In this document: piece by piece, positions 33,163-42,022 of the stretch | How positions within the stretch are numbered: the first letter of the stretch is position 1 | How the letters are laid out: each line of letters opens with the position of its first letter | DNA from: PALSA-660 sp963726435 | Lineage (GTDB): Bacteria > Actinomycetota > Coriobacteriia > Anaerosomatales > PALSA-660 | Assembly: GCA_963726435.1 (NCBI GenBank) | Contig: CAVSCJ010000004.1 | Coordinates: forward strand, 310,001 to 374,000 | Length of the DNA: 64,000 nt | Direction of reading: 5' to 3' | Made by a program: the position numbers and the translations under genes | The notes under the pieces: generated by a model | The model's input: only the letters and a program-made list of their open reading frames with translations | Told to the model about the DNA's origin: nothing | Database searches by the model: none

Positions 33163-36105
33163 ATGCGCGCACGGCCCGACAGGCTTGTCTCGATCCTGCT
33201 GTCCATCGCGTTGTCAGCCGCAATCGTCATTCCGTCGGGCGTGATGTCCGCGGGCGGCACGGTCCGGCCTGAGGTATCGAGGCGCGTTCCGGTTGCGGCG
33301 AACACGGAGGCTTCCGGCGCTGCACACTTGCCGACTCGCTCCGTCGTCGACAGGAGCGTTTCGCGCAGTGCGGCCGACGCACCGCTGGTGCTCGATCCTC
33401 TGGCGCCCTCGATCCCTGGCGAACTCGTCGTCGCGCTCGACTCGAGCATCGTGGCGGCATCCACCGAGCGGGCATTGGAGGCGCGCGGCGCCACCGTGGA
33501 GCGCCTGAAGAGCGACTCCTCGTCACTGCTCGTGAGGCCGCCTTCGGGCGTGAGCGACCCGATCTTCACCGAGGTCGCCGAGGGGGCGCCCGGCGTCGCC
33601 TGGGTGCAGCCGAACTACATCTACCGCACCACGTACGTCCCGGCCGACCCGAAGTACGCGCAGCAGTGGGGACTCCCGAAGATCGGCGCTCCTGCGGCCT
33701 GGGACGTGACACGTGGCAGGAGTGCGATCCTGGTCGGGGTGGTCGACACGGGCGTCGACTACACGCATCCCGATCTCGCCGGCCGCGTGGACACCGCCAG
33801 GGACTACGACTTCGTCAACAGCGACAGCGACGCGATGGACGACAACGGACATGGCACCCACGTGTCCGGGATCGTCGCCGCAGTCATGGACAATGGTGTC
33901 GGCGGGGTAGGAGTCGCTCCCGGATGCCGCATCCTTCCCGTCAAAGTGCTGGACTCCGCGGGCGAGGGGGACACGTTCCTGGTGGCGGCGGGGATAAGGT
34001 TCGCGGCGGACTCGGGCGTGAAGGTCATCAACATGTCACTCGCCGGGTCCTCCGACGACCCCAGCCTGGGCAGCGCCGTCGCCTACGCGCAGGGCAAGGG
34101 CTGCGTCGTCGTCTCGGCGGCGGGCAACGAGGGCTCCTCGGCGGGAGCCGACTACCCCGCCCGCTACCCCGACGTCATCGGGGTGGGCGCACTGGACTCC
34201 TCGAACAGGCGTGCCGGCTTCTCGAACTACGGCACCGGGGTGGACGTCGGAGCGCCGGGTGTGGCCATCCTGTCGACGATCCTCGGCGGTTCCTATGGCT
34301 CGATGAGCGGCACGTCGATGGCCGCGCCCTTCGTCAGCGGTGTGGTGGCACTCGTCTTCAGTGCGAACCCGAGCATGGAGGGCGACCCCAACGCGGCGAT
34401 CGATCGGATCCTGGATACGGCTGCTCCCCTGGATGCCTCGTTGGGGATGGGCCACGGCCTGCTGCAAGCCGCCCTTGCGGTGGACGGCATCGCGCCCGTG
34501 AGCACTCTCGTCGTCTCGCCCGCGGCGCCGGACGGCTCCAACGGCTGGTACACGAACCCAGGCGTTGCAGCGATGATCAGCGTCGAGGAGACTGGCTCCG
34601 GTCTGCGCTCGCTCACGGTCAACGGCAGGGATGTGAGCGGGGACGTGACCTTCGGCCTTCCGCCGGATCCGAGCGTGTACCACGTGCCGGCGCCCGCCCA
34701 GGGACTCAACGCCTACAGCTTCTTCGGCACAGACAATGGCAGCAACGTCGAGTCCCCAGCGAAGAACGCCCAGGTCAAGCTGGACTCGGTCCTCCCGACG
34801 TGCAGCCTGTCGGTGTCGTCCAGCGGACCAACCAATCTGCCCATCGTGGCGACCATCGCAGCCGGTGACGCCTCGCCCGGATCGGGCGTCGACCGCGTAC
34901 AGTACGCGTTCCTCCCGCGAGGCAGTTCGCCGGGTGTCGGTACCGTCTGGAGGTCTGTGACGGGGTCCTTTGCAGCGATCTCAGCTCCGGAAGGCCGCCT
35001 GACCCTGTTCGCTCGCTCGGTCGATGCGGCGGGCAACGTGTCCGTCACGCAACAGGCGGACGTCTTCGTCGACTTGACGGCGCCTGTGACCAGTCTGATC
35101 ACCGTCCCCGCCTCGCCCACAGGGTCTGACGGCTCGTGGGTTCACGCGCCTTCCGTGACCCTGGGTGTTGTGGACGCGGGCCCGGTCACGTCGACGCGCT
35201 ACTCTTGGAACACCACCGACACGATCGCGACCGCGGGGAACGCCCCGGTCGTGCCGTCAGGCGCCGGTGTCCAGACGCTCAGGTATCTCTCCGTGGATGC
35301 GGTCGGCAACCGGGAAGCCACCCAGACGGCCACGTTCTTCGTCTTGGACCAGCAGACGTTCAGCTTGCAGTACCTCGCCGGCACCGGAGGCACCATCAGC
35401 GGCATCGCCGATCAGACGGTGCCTTATGGCGGGAGCGGCACGACGGTCGCCGCGGTCCCGTCCACCGGCTACCACTTCGTACGCTGGAGTGATGGGAACA
35501 CCACCGCCGCGAGGGCGGACACGAACGTGACCGCGAGCCGGACGGTCTCGGCGGCCTTCCTTGCGGACGGGACACCTACCTACACGATCACCGGCTCCGC
35601 CGGCGCGCACGGCTCGATCTCGCCTTCGACGCCGCAGGCGCTCGACCCAGGATCGGACGCGACGTTCACAGTCGCGCCTGACACCGGCTATCGCGTGGCC
35701 GAGGTGCTCGTGGACGGCGAATCGGTCGGGGCGGTCACCTCCTACACTTTCCACAACCTCGCCGCGAACCGCACGATCTCGGCTAGGTTCGAATCCGCTC
35801 TGACCCGGACCACCATCGGGATCGTTGCCAATCGCACGAGCGTGCGGCGCGGGACGCGTGTCTACTTCCACGGCGTCATCAGGCCGAACATGCCGAACGG
35901 CACGCACATCGGGGTCTACGTCAGGAAGTCCACCTCGAGCACGTGGCACCTCGTTTCGGTGCGCCACCTCTTCGGGAGCCACCACTGGACCTACTACTAC
36001 CATCCGGGTGGGGCGCACGGTTCCTACTACATCAGGGTCAAGTACATCGGCAACTCCGCATTCGCGGCCTGCACCTCCAATACGGTCAGGGTGATCTGGA
36101 GGTAG
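33163..36105 (+). CDS. Secreted subtilisin-like (S8) serine protease with repeat domains
   Basis: A 980-residue exported protease. A signal peptide spans residues 1-30 and a propeptide-like region about 80-150. The catalytic triad is Asp195 (VVDTGVDYTHP), His230 (NGHGTHVSG) and Ser385 (SGTSMAAPFVSG); the oxyanion Asn is in SAAGNEGS. Ig-like segments follow, then two InlB-B-type repeats (TGGTISGIADQTVPYGGSG; AHGSISPSTPQALDPGSD). A Tyr/His-rich C-terminal domain (residues about 885-980) resembles that of the FG-GAP protein. AAGGAG precedes the ATG; a hairpin occurs in the leader (33103-33145). Likely surface or extracellular. Confidence 0.92.
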   Translation: MRARPDRLVSILLSIALSAAIVIPSGVMSAGGTVRPEVSRRVPVAANTEASGAAHLPTRSVVDRSVSRSAADAPLVLDPLAPSIPGELVVALDSSIVAASTERALEARGATVERLKSDSSSLLVRPPSGVSDPIFTEVAEGAPGVAWVQPNYIYRTTYVPADPKYAQQWGLPKIGAPAAWDVTRGRSAILVGVVDTGVDYTHPDLAGRVDTARDYDFVNSDSDAMDDNGHGTHVSGIVAAVMDNGVGGVGVAPGCRILPVKVLDSAGEGDTFLVAAGIRFAADSGVKVINMSLAGSSDDPSLGSAVAYAQGKGCVVVSAAGNEGSSAGADYPARYPDVIGVGALDSSNRRAGFSNYGTGVDVGAPGVAILSTILGGSYGSMSGTSMAAPFVSGVVALVFSANPSMEGDPNAAIDRILDTAAPLDASLGMGHGLLQAALAVDGIAPVSTLVVSPAAPDGSNGWYTNPGVAAMISVEETGSGLRSLTVNGRDVSGDVTFGLPPDPSVYHVPAPAQGLNAYSFFGTDNGSNVESPAKNAQVKLDSVLPTCSLSVSSSGPTNLPIVATIAAGDASPGSGVDRVQYAFLPRGSSPGVGTVWRSVTGSFAAISAPEGRLTLFARSVDAAGNVSVTQQADVFVDLTAPVTSLITVPASPTGSDGSWVHAPSVTLGVVDAGPVTSTRYSWNTTDTIATAGNAPVVPSGAGVQTLRYLSVDAVGNREATQTATFFVLDQQTFSLQYLAGTGGTISGIADQTVPYGGSGTTVAAVPSTGYHFVRWSDGNTTAARADTNVTASRTVSAAFLADGTPTYTITGSAGAHGSISPSTPQALDPGSDATFTVAPDTGYRVAEVLVDGESVGAVTSYTFHNLAANRTISARFESALTRTTIGIVANRTSVRRGTRVYFHGVIRPNMPNGTHIGVYVRKSTSSTWHLVSVRHLFGSHHWTYYYHPGGAHGSYYIRVKYIGNSAFAACTSNTVRVIWR

Positions 36106-36216
36106 AGTCGCGAGCCGGAGCTTGGTGGGTTCGTCGCCGGGCGATGGGAGTTGCCGAGGCGAAGCGCTACGATCCCTTGGAGCGAGTGGCTGGCAATCCC
36201 GAGAGGACGATCGAAG

Positions 36217-36705
36217 GTGGAGCGCATCGAGCCCGGCACGGGCCAGGAGTCCGCCTGGGACTACCCGCGCCCGGCGCGCGTCGAGCCGTCGACACGACAC
36301 GTGATCGTGCGCTTCGGCGGCGTCACGATCGCGGAGTCCCGGACCGCGCTGAGATTGCTGGAGCGCGCACACCCGCCGGTGTACCTGATACCGCCGCATC
36401 ACGTTCGCCTCGAGTTGCTCCAGCTCAGCGGCCACCGCACTGACATCGAGGACCTCGGCATCGCGGAGTACTACGACATCTCCCTCGACGGCAGGACGGC
36501 GCGCAACGTCGCGCGGGTGTTCGCGCACCCGTCCGCGGACTACCGGATGCTGCGCGGGCACCTGGCGTTCTACCCCGGACGCGTCGACGAGGTCCTCGTG
36601 GACGGAGAGCGCGTGGTCCCTCAAGAGGGCGGGTTCTACGGCGGATGGATCACGAGTGAGGTCGTCGGGCCGTTCAAGGGCGGGCCCGGTTCGTGGACCT
36701 GGTAG
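36217..36705 (+). CDS. DUF427 domain-containing protein
   Basis: A 162-residue protein of the DUF427 family. The diagnostic patterns YPRPARVEPSTRHVIVRFGGVTIAES (start) and SPVYL-like HPPVYLIPP (middle) are present, followed by EYYDISLDGRTARNVARVF and PVDEVLVDGE-type residues. The family has a nucleotidyltransferase-like or beta-tent fold of unknown function. GTG at 36217 has GAGAGGA upstream; the family start fits it. The gene stands alone between the protease and a B-box protein. Confidence 0.8.
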   Translation: MERIEPGTGQESAWDYPRPARVEPSTRHVIVRFGGVTIAESRTALRLLERAHPPVYLIPPHHVRLELLQLSGHRTDIEDLGIAEYYDISLDGRTARNVARVFAHPSADYRMLRGHLAFYPGRVDEVLVDGERVVPQEGGFYGGWITSEVVGPFKGGPGSWTW

Positions 36706-36741
36706 GGAAGTACGGCGTCGTCAAGAGAGGTCCGTGCGAAC

Positions 36742-37194
36742 ATGCCTGAGTGTGCCTGGCACCCCGGTGTCGAGACCAACGTGTCGTGCCGGGAGTGCGG
36801 GCGGTACATGTGTCCCAAGGACATGGTCGAGTCGCCCGTCGGCTACAAGTGCCGGGAGTGCGGCCGCGCGAAGATCACCAAGGGCGGAGTGAAGCCGAGG
36901 CAGCTCGCGCTCGCGCTGGCCCTCGGTCTCGGCGTCGCCCTGGTGGCGGCGCCTGTGGCGCGCTTCGTGCCCTTCCTCCTCCTTGGGCCGATCCTGTTCG
37001 GCGCCGTCGTCGGCGAAGCGACGCGGAGAGGCGGCGGAGGCCATCGCACGTGGGAGTTCGCCGCGATCGCAGCGGCGTGCGCGGTCGCAGGAGCACTCTC
37101 GGTCGGGCTGTACGGCAGGATCGACGCGATCCTGATACTGGCAGGCCCGGTCGTGGCCGCCGTCTACGTCACGTCTGCGCGCTGGTTCGGCTAG
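36742..37194 (+). CDS. B-box-type zinc-binding membrane protein
   Basis: A 150-residue protein. The N-terminus has a B-box-like double zinc site: CAWHPGVETNVSCRECGRYMCPKDM, then KCRECGRAKIT, with Cys and His spaced as in rhomboid-associated B-box domains. Two to three hydrophobic helices follow (LALALALGLGVALVAAPVARFV; FAAIAAACAVAGALSVGLY). Such proteins are common in actinobacteria and often adjoin rhomboid proteases, but none is seen here. Its stop overlaps the converging small gene by 4 bp. Function unknown. Confidence 0.7.
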   Translation: MPECAWHPGVETNVSCRECGRYMCPKDMVESPVGYKCRECGRAKITKGGVKPRQLALALALGLGVALVAAPVARFVPFLLLGPILFGAVVGEATRRGGGGHRTWEFAAIAAACAVAGALSVGLYGRIDAILILAGPVVAAVYVTSARWFG

Positions 37195-37406
37195 GCGTGC
37201 GCCACCATGCCGCCGTGGCCGATGTGGCGCACCCGGGCCGCCTCTCCCGCGTGGCCCAAGTGGCCCATGCGATGGCGCATGGCCGCAGCGATGCCTTCGA
37301 CGCCAGCTATCAGCCCGACGGCTACGATCACGAGGATGAACAGGCCGCTGAAGATCAGCACAGCGGCGATCGGCACTAGGATCAGTACGGCCAATGTCTG
37401 CTGCAT
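37191..37406 (-). CDS. Tiny membrane protein with His-rich tail, copy 1
   Basis: A 71-residue protein: one or two hydrophobic helices (LAVLILVPIAAVLIFSGLFILVIVAVGLIAGVEGIAAA when joined), then a cytosolic-type tail with six His in HRMGHLGHAGEAARVRHIGHGG. GGAAGG lies 9 nt before the ATG. It resembles the protein at 37564 in length, helix order and histidine-containing end. The His spacing suggests metal binding, which is inference. A 20-bp palindrome is 28 bp upstream. Confidence 0.6.
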   Translation of the reverse strand: MQQTLAVLILVPIAAVLIFSGLFILVIVAVGLIAGVEGIAAAMRHRMGHLGHAGEAARVRHIGHGGMVAHA

Positions 37407-37434
37407 CACTATCGCCTTCCGAAGTCCGGTGGGT

Positions 37435-37454
37435 GCGACGCCCCGGGGCGTCGC
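37435..37454. repeat. Perfect 20-bp palindrome
   Basis: GCGACGCCCCGGGGCGTCGC, a perfect inverted repeat without spacer, 28 bp upstream of the His-tailed gene at 37406 (minus strand). It could be an operator or a hairpin in the transcript. Confidence 0.6.
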
Positions 37455-37563
37455 GCTTCGTTCACTTGGGGCTATTACCCTCATCCACCGAAGAACGGAC
37501 ACGGCAGGCAAAAGGATGAAGTGAAGCGATCGCCGGATGGAGCGTTGCCTCACGAGGTTCGCG

Positions 37564-37761
37564 TCACGCGTGGGACATGTGGCCCGCGTGACCGACCTGT
37601 GCCGAGCGCCGGGGGTGGTCTTCCCGGTGCTCGGCGGTCACGACGATCGCCTCGACACCGGCGGCCACACTCATCGCGATCATCGCCACGGCGTACAAGA
37701 GCCCTGTGGCGACAACGATCGCGGACAGTGCGAGGATCAGGACGGTGAGGAACTCAGGCAT
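37564..37761 (-). CDS. Tiny membrane protein with His-rich tail, copy 2
   Basis: A 65-residue protein with helix TVLILALSAIVVATGLLYAVAMIAMSVAAG and the tail EHREDHPRRSAQVGHAGHMSHA when joined. Layout matches copy 1 at 37191. ATG at 37761 is used; GTG at 37764 would add one residue. The ribosome-binding site is weak. Function unknown; metal binding is only a suggestion from the histidines. Confidence 0.55.
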   Translation of the reverse strand: MPEFLTVLILALSAIVVATGLLYAVAMIAMSVAAGVEAIVVTAEHREDHPRRSAQVGHAGHMSHA

Positions 37762-37888
37762 CACGCTCGCCCCCCAAGGGCTGGCGGGCTCGACGCGTCA
37801 GGCGCGTCGCGCCCGACATTCTGTATACCCGGATTCGCGGTCAAGTATCGGTATCGTGCCGATCCGGATGCCTCGCGGGCTCCGCGCC

Positions 37889-39970
37889 TCAGGACCACAT
37901 GGCGCGCAAACGCCCTCGTAGAGCGGCACCTCTGACGGCGGGGTCGGCAGGTTCGTCGATCTCTCCCGCGCCGACTCCACCGGCCTCGTCCCGAAACGCC
38001 GAGCGGGGTCCGTCTGCAAGGAATCGCGTGAGTTGTGCATATCCATGAGCGTCGGTGTGGTTCCAAGGACTCTTGTAGTAGCGCAGCGGGAAGCAGACGT
38101 AGAGCCAGTCCTTCGCGCGCGTGCAGGCGACGTAGAACAGGCGCCTCTCCTCCTCGATCTCCTCGACAGAGCCCGTCGACATGTCAGACGGGAAGTTGCC
38201 GTCCGCGGCGTGGATCACGTAGACGGCGTCCCACTCGAGTCCCTTGGCCGAGTGCACCGTAGAGAGGATGAGGTAGTCCTCGTCCAGCACCGGTGGACCG
38301 GCCAGCTCTTCCGCCCATGAGGGAGGATCGAGCGCCATGTCCGCCAGCAGGGTCAGCCGGTCCTCGAAGCGCGCGGCCAGCCTCTCGATCTGCTCCAGGT
38401 CGCGAAGGCGGGCGGTCGCGTTGTCGTATCGGCGCTCCAGAAGAGGTGCGTACACCTCCCGCACCGCGTGCACCTGCGCCGGCAACTCCATGGGCTCGGG
38501 ACGGGTAAGCGAGATCATCAGCCCGACGAGCGAAGCCCACGCGACCTTGGCCGCCGGTGCGGGTGCGGGCAGGTCGGCCCACGCCAGGAAGTCGCCTCCG
38601 GCCTGTGAGAGCGCGTCCATCAGCCGCTGCGCCGTGGTCGGCCCGACACCGGGCAGGAGGGTCAGGACCCGAAGCCCCGCGGAGAGGTCGCGCGGGTTCT
38701 CGGCGAGTCGCAGCATGGCGGCGAGGTCCTTCACGTGCGCGGTCTCGGTGAACTTCAACCCCCCGTACTTGCGATACGGGATGTTGCGGCGCTGCAGTTC
38801 CATCTCAAGCGGCAGCGAGTGGTGCGTAGCGCGGAATAGCACAGCCTGTCTCTTGAGCTCCACATCGCTCTCGCGGAGCTCGAGCACCCGTCGGATCACG
38901 AAGTCGGTCTGCTCGTCCTCATCGTGGCAGGTGACGATCGAGGGCGCCTCCCCGCCAGGACGCGCGGTCCACAGGTTCTTCTCGTGGCGCTCGGTCGCCA
39001 AGGCCATGACCCCGTTCGTGGCGTCCAGTATCGGCTGCGTCGAGCGGTAGTTCTGCTCCAGCGGGAGCACGTCGACTCCTTCGAACATGGTGGGGAAGTC
39101 GAGGATGTTGCGGACGTCGGCGGCGCGGAAGGAGTAGATCGACTGGGCATCGTCTCCCACAACGGTGACCCCGGTCCCATCCGGGCGCAGCAGGGCCACG
39201 ATCCGCGCCTGCAGCGCGTTGGTGTCCTGGTACTCGTCGACGAGCGCGTAGTCGAATCGCTTGCGAACCTCAGCACCCGCAGCAGGGTCCTCGAGCAGCC
39301 CGACCCAGTAGAGGAGGATGTCGTCGTAGTCGAGCACTCCGGTAGCCAGCTTGCGCTCGACGTACTCCCCGCACAGACGCCGCAGGTCCTCCTCGTGCTC
39401 GAGGCACCAGGGGAACGAGGCGCGGAGCACCTCCTCCAAAGGCCGCTGCGAGTTGACCGTGCGGCTGTAGATGTCCATGCAGGTCCCCTTCTGGGGGAAC
39501 CTGCGGTCGGTGCGCGACATGCCGAGCTGCGAGCGCACCACTCCCATGAGGTCTTCGCTGTCGCCGCGGTCGAGGATCGTGAACGAGGGGTCCAGCGCGA
39601 TCGAAGCCCCGTGCAGCCGCAGCAGTCGGGTGCCCATCGCGTGGAAGGTGCCGCCCCACACGGCGCTCCCACCTGGCAGTCTGACGCCGTCGCCGCGCAG
39701 CCTGCGCAGGATCCCGTCGACCCGCCTCGTCATCTCCTGCGCCGCGCGGCGCGTGAAGGTGAGCAGCAGGATGCGCCGCGGGTCGATGCCGTTGGCGATG
39801 TGCCAGGCGACCCGGTGGGCGAGGGTGGTGGTCTTGCCCGTCCCCGCGCCGGCAACGACCAGCAGCGGCGAATCGCCGTGGGTCACCGCCTCGTACTGGG
39901 CGCTGTTCAGGGATGCGAGCACATCGCCGATCGTCTCGACCGGCTGCTCCGCGATGTCCATGGGCTGCAC
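37889..39970 (-). CDS. UvrD/PcrA-family ATP-dependent 3'-5' DNA helicase
   Basis: A 693-residue superfamily 1 helicase. Motif I is AGAGTGKTTTL (near residue 40), motif II VDEYQDTN, motif III GDDAQSIYSFR, motif IV-like EQNYRSTQ, motif V STVHSAKGLEWDAVYVIHA and motif VI EERRLFYVACTRAKDWL. UvrD/PcrA enzymes unwind DNA in excision and mismatch repair and remove RecA. GTG at 39970 has GGAGG 6 nt upstream; ATG at 39961 is the alternative. Two LexA-type boxes sit in the 83-bp gap before it, so it is probably SOS-induced. Confidence 0.93.
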   Translation of the reverse strand: MQPMDIAEQPVETIGDVLASLNSAQYEAVTHGDSPLLVVAGAGTGKTTTLAHRVAWHIANGIDPRRILLLTFTRRAAQEMTRRVDGILRRLRGDGVRLPGGSAVWGGTFHAMGTRLLRLHGASIALDPSFTILDRGDSEDLMGVVRSQLGMSRTDRRFPQKGTCMDIYSRTVNSQRPLEEVLRASFPWCLEHEEDLRRLCGEYVERKLATGVLDYDDILLYWVGLLEDPAAGAEVRKRFDYALVDEYQDTNALQARIVALLRPDGTGVTVVGDDAQSIYSFRAADVRNILDFPTMFEGVDVLPLEQNYRSTQPILDATNGVMALATERHEKNLWTARPGGEAPSIVTCHDEDEQTDFVIRRVLELRESDVELKRQAVLFRATHHSLPLEMELQRRNIPYRKYGGLKFTETAHVKDLAAMLRLAENPRDLSAGLRVLTLLPGVGPTTAQRLMDALSQAGGDFLAWADLPAPAPAAKVAWASLVGLMISLTRPEPMELPAQVHAVREVYAPLLERRYDNATARLRDLEQIERLAARFEDRLTLLADMALDPPSWAEELAGPPVLDEDYLILSTVHSAKGLEWDAVYVIHAADGNFPSDMSTGSVEEIEEERRLFYVACTRAKDWLYVCFPLRYYKSPWNHTDAHGYAQLTRFLADGPRSAFRDEAGGVGAGEIDEPADPAVRGAALRGRLRAMWS

Positions 39971-39994
39971 GGGTGCCTCCGTCGTCTGCCGAAA

Positions 39995-40030
39995 CGAACA
40001 CGTGTTCGATTCTAGGGGAACACCTGTTCG
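39995..40030 (-). promoter_or_regulatory. Two LexA (SOS) boxes upstream of the helicase gene
   Basis: CGAACACGTGTTCG (39995-40008) fits the Gram-positive/actinobacterial CGAAC-N4-GTTCG consensus exactly. GGAACACCTGTTCG (40017-40030) is a close second. Their centres are 22 bp apart, about two helical turns. Confidence 0.8.
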
Positions 40031-40053
40031 GAGGCAAACGACGGGCGGCAGCG

Positions 40054-41295
40054 CTACAGATAGTGGCGGATGATCGCGCGGCTGCGGCGGCGCAAGCGCG
40101 TGATCTGGCGTCCTATCCGGCTGGAGTCGATCGCAAGCAGCGGCCCGCGCCGCGGAGGCCGTCCGGCGATCAGCTCCTCGTAGACGCCTGCGAGACGCTC
40201 CGCCATGCGGTCGATGCACAGAGCATCGGCCCGCTTCAGCGACTCGGCGCCCATGGCCGCGCGCATCTCTGCGTCGCCGAGCACCCGGTCGGCGGCGGCT
40301 GCCAGGTCCTCGGCACGCTCGGGCACGAGCAGGCCGTTGACGCCGTCGGCCACCGCGTCCGCGGTCGCGAGGTCGTCGACAGCCACGACCGGCAACCCCG
40401 ATGCCATCGCCTCTGCCACGACAAGGCCCTGGGTCTCCGAAGTGGAAGCGAAGAAGAAGATCTCGGAGGCGGCATAGGCCGCCGCGACGTCCTCACGCTG
40501 GAGATATCCGGTGAAGGTCACCCGGTCGCCGACGCCGAGGCGGGCGATGCGGCGGTCCAGTTCGGAGTGGTAGGGGCCGTTGCCGATGACAAGCAGCCGC
40601 GCGCCCGGGGTCTTGATGAGCGCCATCGCGTCTATGAGAAGCTGGATGTTCTTCTCGCGACCCAGGCGCCCGACGAAGATGAGCAGCCGGTCGCCCTCCG
40701 GGATCCCGAAACGCACCCGCAGTCTCGCGGCGTCGGCCGGGTCCGTGGCCGCGAACCTGTCGGCGTCGACCCCGGTTGGAAGGATCACCACCGGCTTGGT
40801 CACACCCCAATCCTTCAGGGCCTTCTCGATCTTCGTCGACGGCGCGAGCACCAGATCGCACTGGTCGCAGAAGTCGCGCGACAGGCGTTCGGCCATCGCG
40901 CGGGTGAAGCGCGTTTCCCACACGTAGTGCACGTACTCGGGATAGAGCGTGTGGTAGGTGTGCACGTAGGGCAGGCGGAAGCGCTTGGCCACCGCGAATC
41001 CGAAGAGGCCGATGGCGAACGGGTCGTGGCCATGGACGATATCGAGCTTCGCCCGCTGCGCCAAACGGTACGCCTGCTGCGAGTACAGGGAGGCCAGCCG
41101 CATCTCGGGCTGGAACGCGAAGGGCATGGAGGGGATACGAACGATGCGCGGGCCGTCGCCCGGCTGCCGTGGCGTGGGGGCGAAGATGTAGACCTCGTGC
41201 CCGAGACGTTCGAGCGCAGCGGAGAACAGCCGTATCGAGGAGACCGCCCCGTTGATCTGCGGCGTGTAAGTGTCTGTGAAGAAGCCGATCCTCAC
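40054..41295 (-). CDS. GT4-family glycosyltransferase, glycolipid-synthase-like
   Basis: A 413-residue GT-B glycosyltransferase. GFFTDTYTPQINGAVSSIR is typical of monoglucosyldiacylglycerol-synthase-like GT4 enzymes. VHGHDPFAIGL and THTYHTLYPEYVHYV-like residues follow (HTYHTLYPEYV). The donor-binding half has FVGRLGREKNIQLLIDA and the EX7E segment FASTSETQGLVVAEAMASGLPV. It probably transfers glucose or a similar sugar to a membrane lipid, at the cytosolic membrane face; the acceptor is inferred from family. ATG start at 41295, directly after which the promoter region lies. Confidence 0.88.
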   Translation of the reverse strand: MRIGFFTDTYTPQINGAVSSIRLFSAALERLGHEVYIFAPTPRQPGDGPRIVRIPSMPFAFQPEMRLASLYSQQAYRLAQRAKLDIVHGHDPFAIGLFGFAVAKRFRLPYVHTYHTLYPEYVHYVWETRFTRAMAERLSRDFCDQCDLVLAPSTKIEKALKDWGVTKPVVILPTGVDADRFAATDPADAARLRVRFGIPEGDRLLIFVGRLGREKNIQLLIDAMALIKTPGARLLVIGNGPYHSELDRRIARLGVGDRVTFTGYLQREDVAAAYAASEIFFFASTSETQGLVVAEAMASGLPVVAVDDLATADAVADGVNGLLVPERAEDLAAAADRVLGDAEMRAAMGAESLKRADALCIDRMAERLAGVYEELIAGRPPRRGPLLAIDSSRIGRQITRLRRRSRAIIRHYL

Positions 41296-41367
41296 AGGGG
41301 ATCCCTATCCGATCGGAGCGCCTCAGATGGGCGCTGGTGTGGGGGCATGGCAATCGTAGCGCATGAG

Positions 41368-41399
41368 GGGGGGCAGGACCCGAATGGGTCCTGCGCCCC
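41368..41399 (-). terminator. GC-rich hairpin after the XRE operon
   Basis: GCAGGACCC/GGGTCCTGC (41373-41381 and 41386-41394) pair over 9 bp around GAAT, with further G-C pairs outside. It lies between the end of the 41420 gene and the GT4 gene, both minus strand. No T-run. Confidence 0.65.
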
Positions 41400-41419
41400 G
41401 TGGGCCGTACGCTCGCGGC

Positions 41420-41614
41420 TCAGCCTCGCGCGTTCGCCCTCGCCGCGAGGACGGCGAAGACGACAGTCCCGAGTGCCGCACCGGCGATCATCCCCCACAC
41501 CAGCTGGCCGTACATGATCCCGAGGGCCATGCCGATCCCCGCGCCGATGCCGATCCAGGCGCTGGCGAGCCCCTCGGGCTTGAACGTCTTCGTGCCGTTC
41601 TCCTCACCTGTCAT
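41420..41614 (-). CDS. Small two-helix membrane protein
   Basis: A 64-residue protein: a short polar start (MTGEENGTKTFKPEGL), two hydrophobic helices (SAWIGIGAGIGMALGIMYG, GMIAGAALGTVVFAVLAARA). It ends the XRE operon and is followed by a terminator-like hairpin. Glycine-zipper-like spacing in the helices is visible. No family recognised. Confidence 0.6.
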   Translation of the reverse strand: MTGEENGTKTFKPEGLASAWIGIGAGIGMALGIMYGQLVWGMIAGAALGTVVFAVLAARANARG

Positions 41615-41642
41615 CTCACTCGGCTCCTTTCCGCTCGGTCCG

Positions 41643-42017
41643 CTACCCGCGGATCCGGTTGTAGACGTATGCGACGGCGAACGATCCCCAAAGCGCCGCG
41701 ACGAGCCAGAACGAAGGCTCGGAGGGCCCGACGATCGAGAACCGCCAGGCGTAGTAGCCTTGGACGGTGACGGCCATCACGAAGAACGCGAACCGCGTCG
41801 AGTTCGAGACGATCGCTTGCTCCCTCTCGTCCTGCTCGCGGTCGACCTTCTCGCCACGCCACCACATCCATGCGGCGGCGATCGCGCAGGGGATGAGCAG
41901 GATGAGCCCGCTCCCGACCAACTTGCCCCCGAACTGGCCGGGCATCAGGAGTCCGACCGCCAGGTACGGCGCGGCGAGCGCCGCCGCGATGATGAGCGTG
42001 CGTCGTGCAGTGCGCAT
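41643..42017 (-). CDS. Membrane protein of the XRE operon
   Basis: A 124-residue integral membrane protein with four hydrophobic segments (TLIIAAALAAPYLAVGLLM, GLILLIPCAIAAAWMWW, RFAFFVMAVTVQGYYAW, SFWLVAALWGSFAVAYVY). The motif WRGEKVDREQDERE between helices resembles DUF2178-type membrane proteins, which often pair with small XRE regulators. ATG at 42017 directly follows the regulator's stop, 5 nt away. Its function is unknown; context suggests it is controlled by that regulator. Confidence 0.65.
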   Translation of the reverse strand: MRTARRTLIIAAALAAPYLAVGLLMPGQFGGKLVGSGLILLIPCAIAAAWMWWRGEKVDREQDEREQAIVSNSTRFAFFVMAVTVQGYYAWRFSIVGPSEPSFWLVAALWGSFAVAYVYNRIRG

Positions 42018-42022
42018 CGTCC

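Noticed and set aside
37435..37454. Terminator for the small His-tailed gene
   Set aside because: The palindrome is upstream of copy 1 rather than after a gene end and has no loop, so an operator is likelier.
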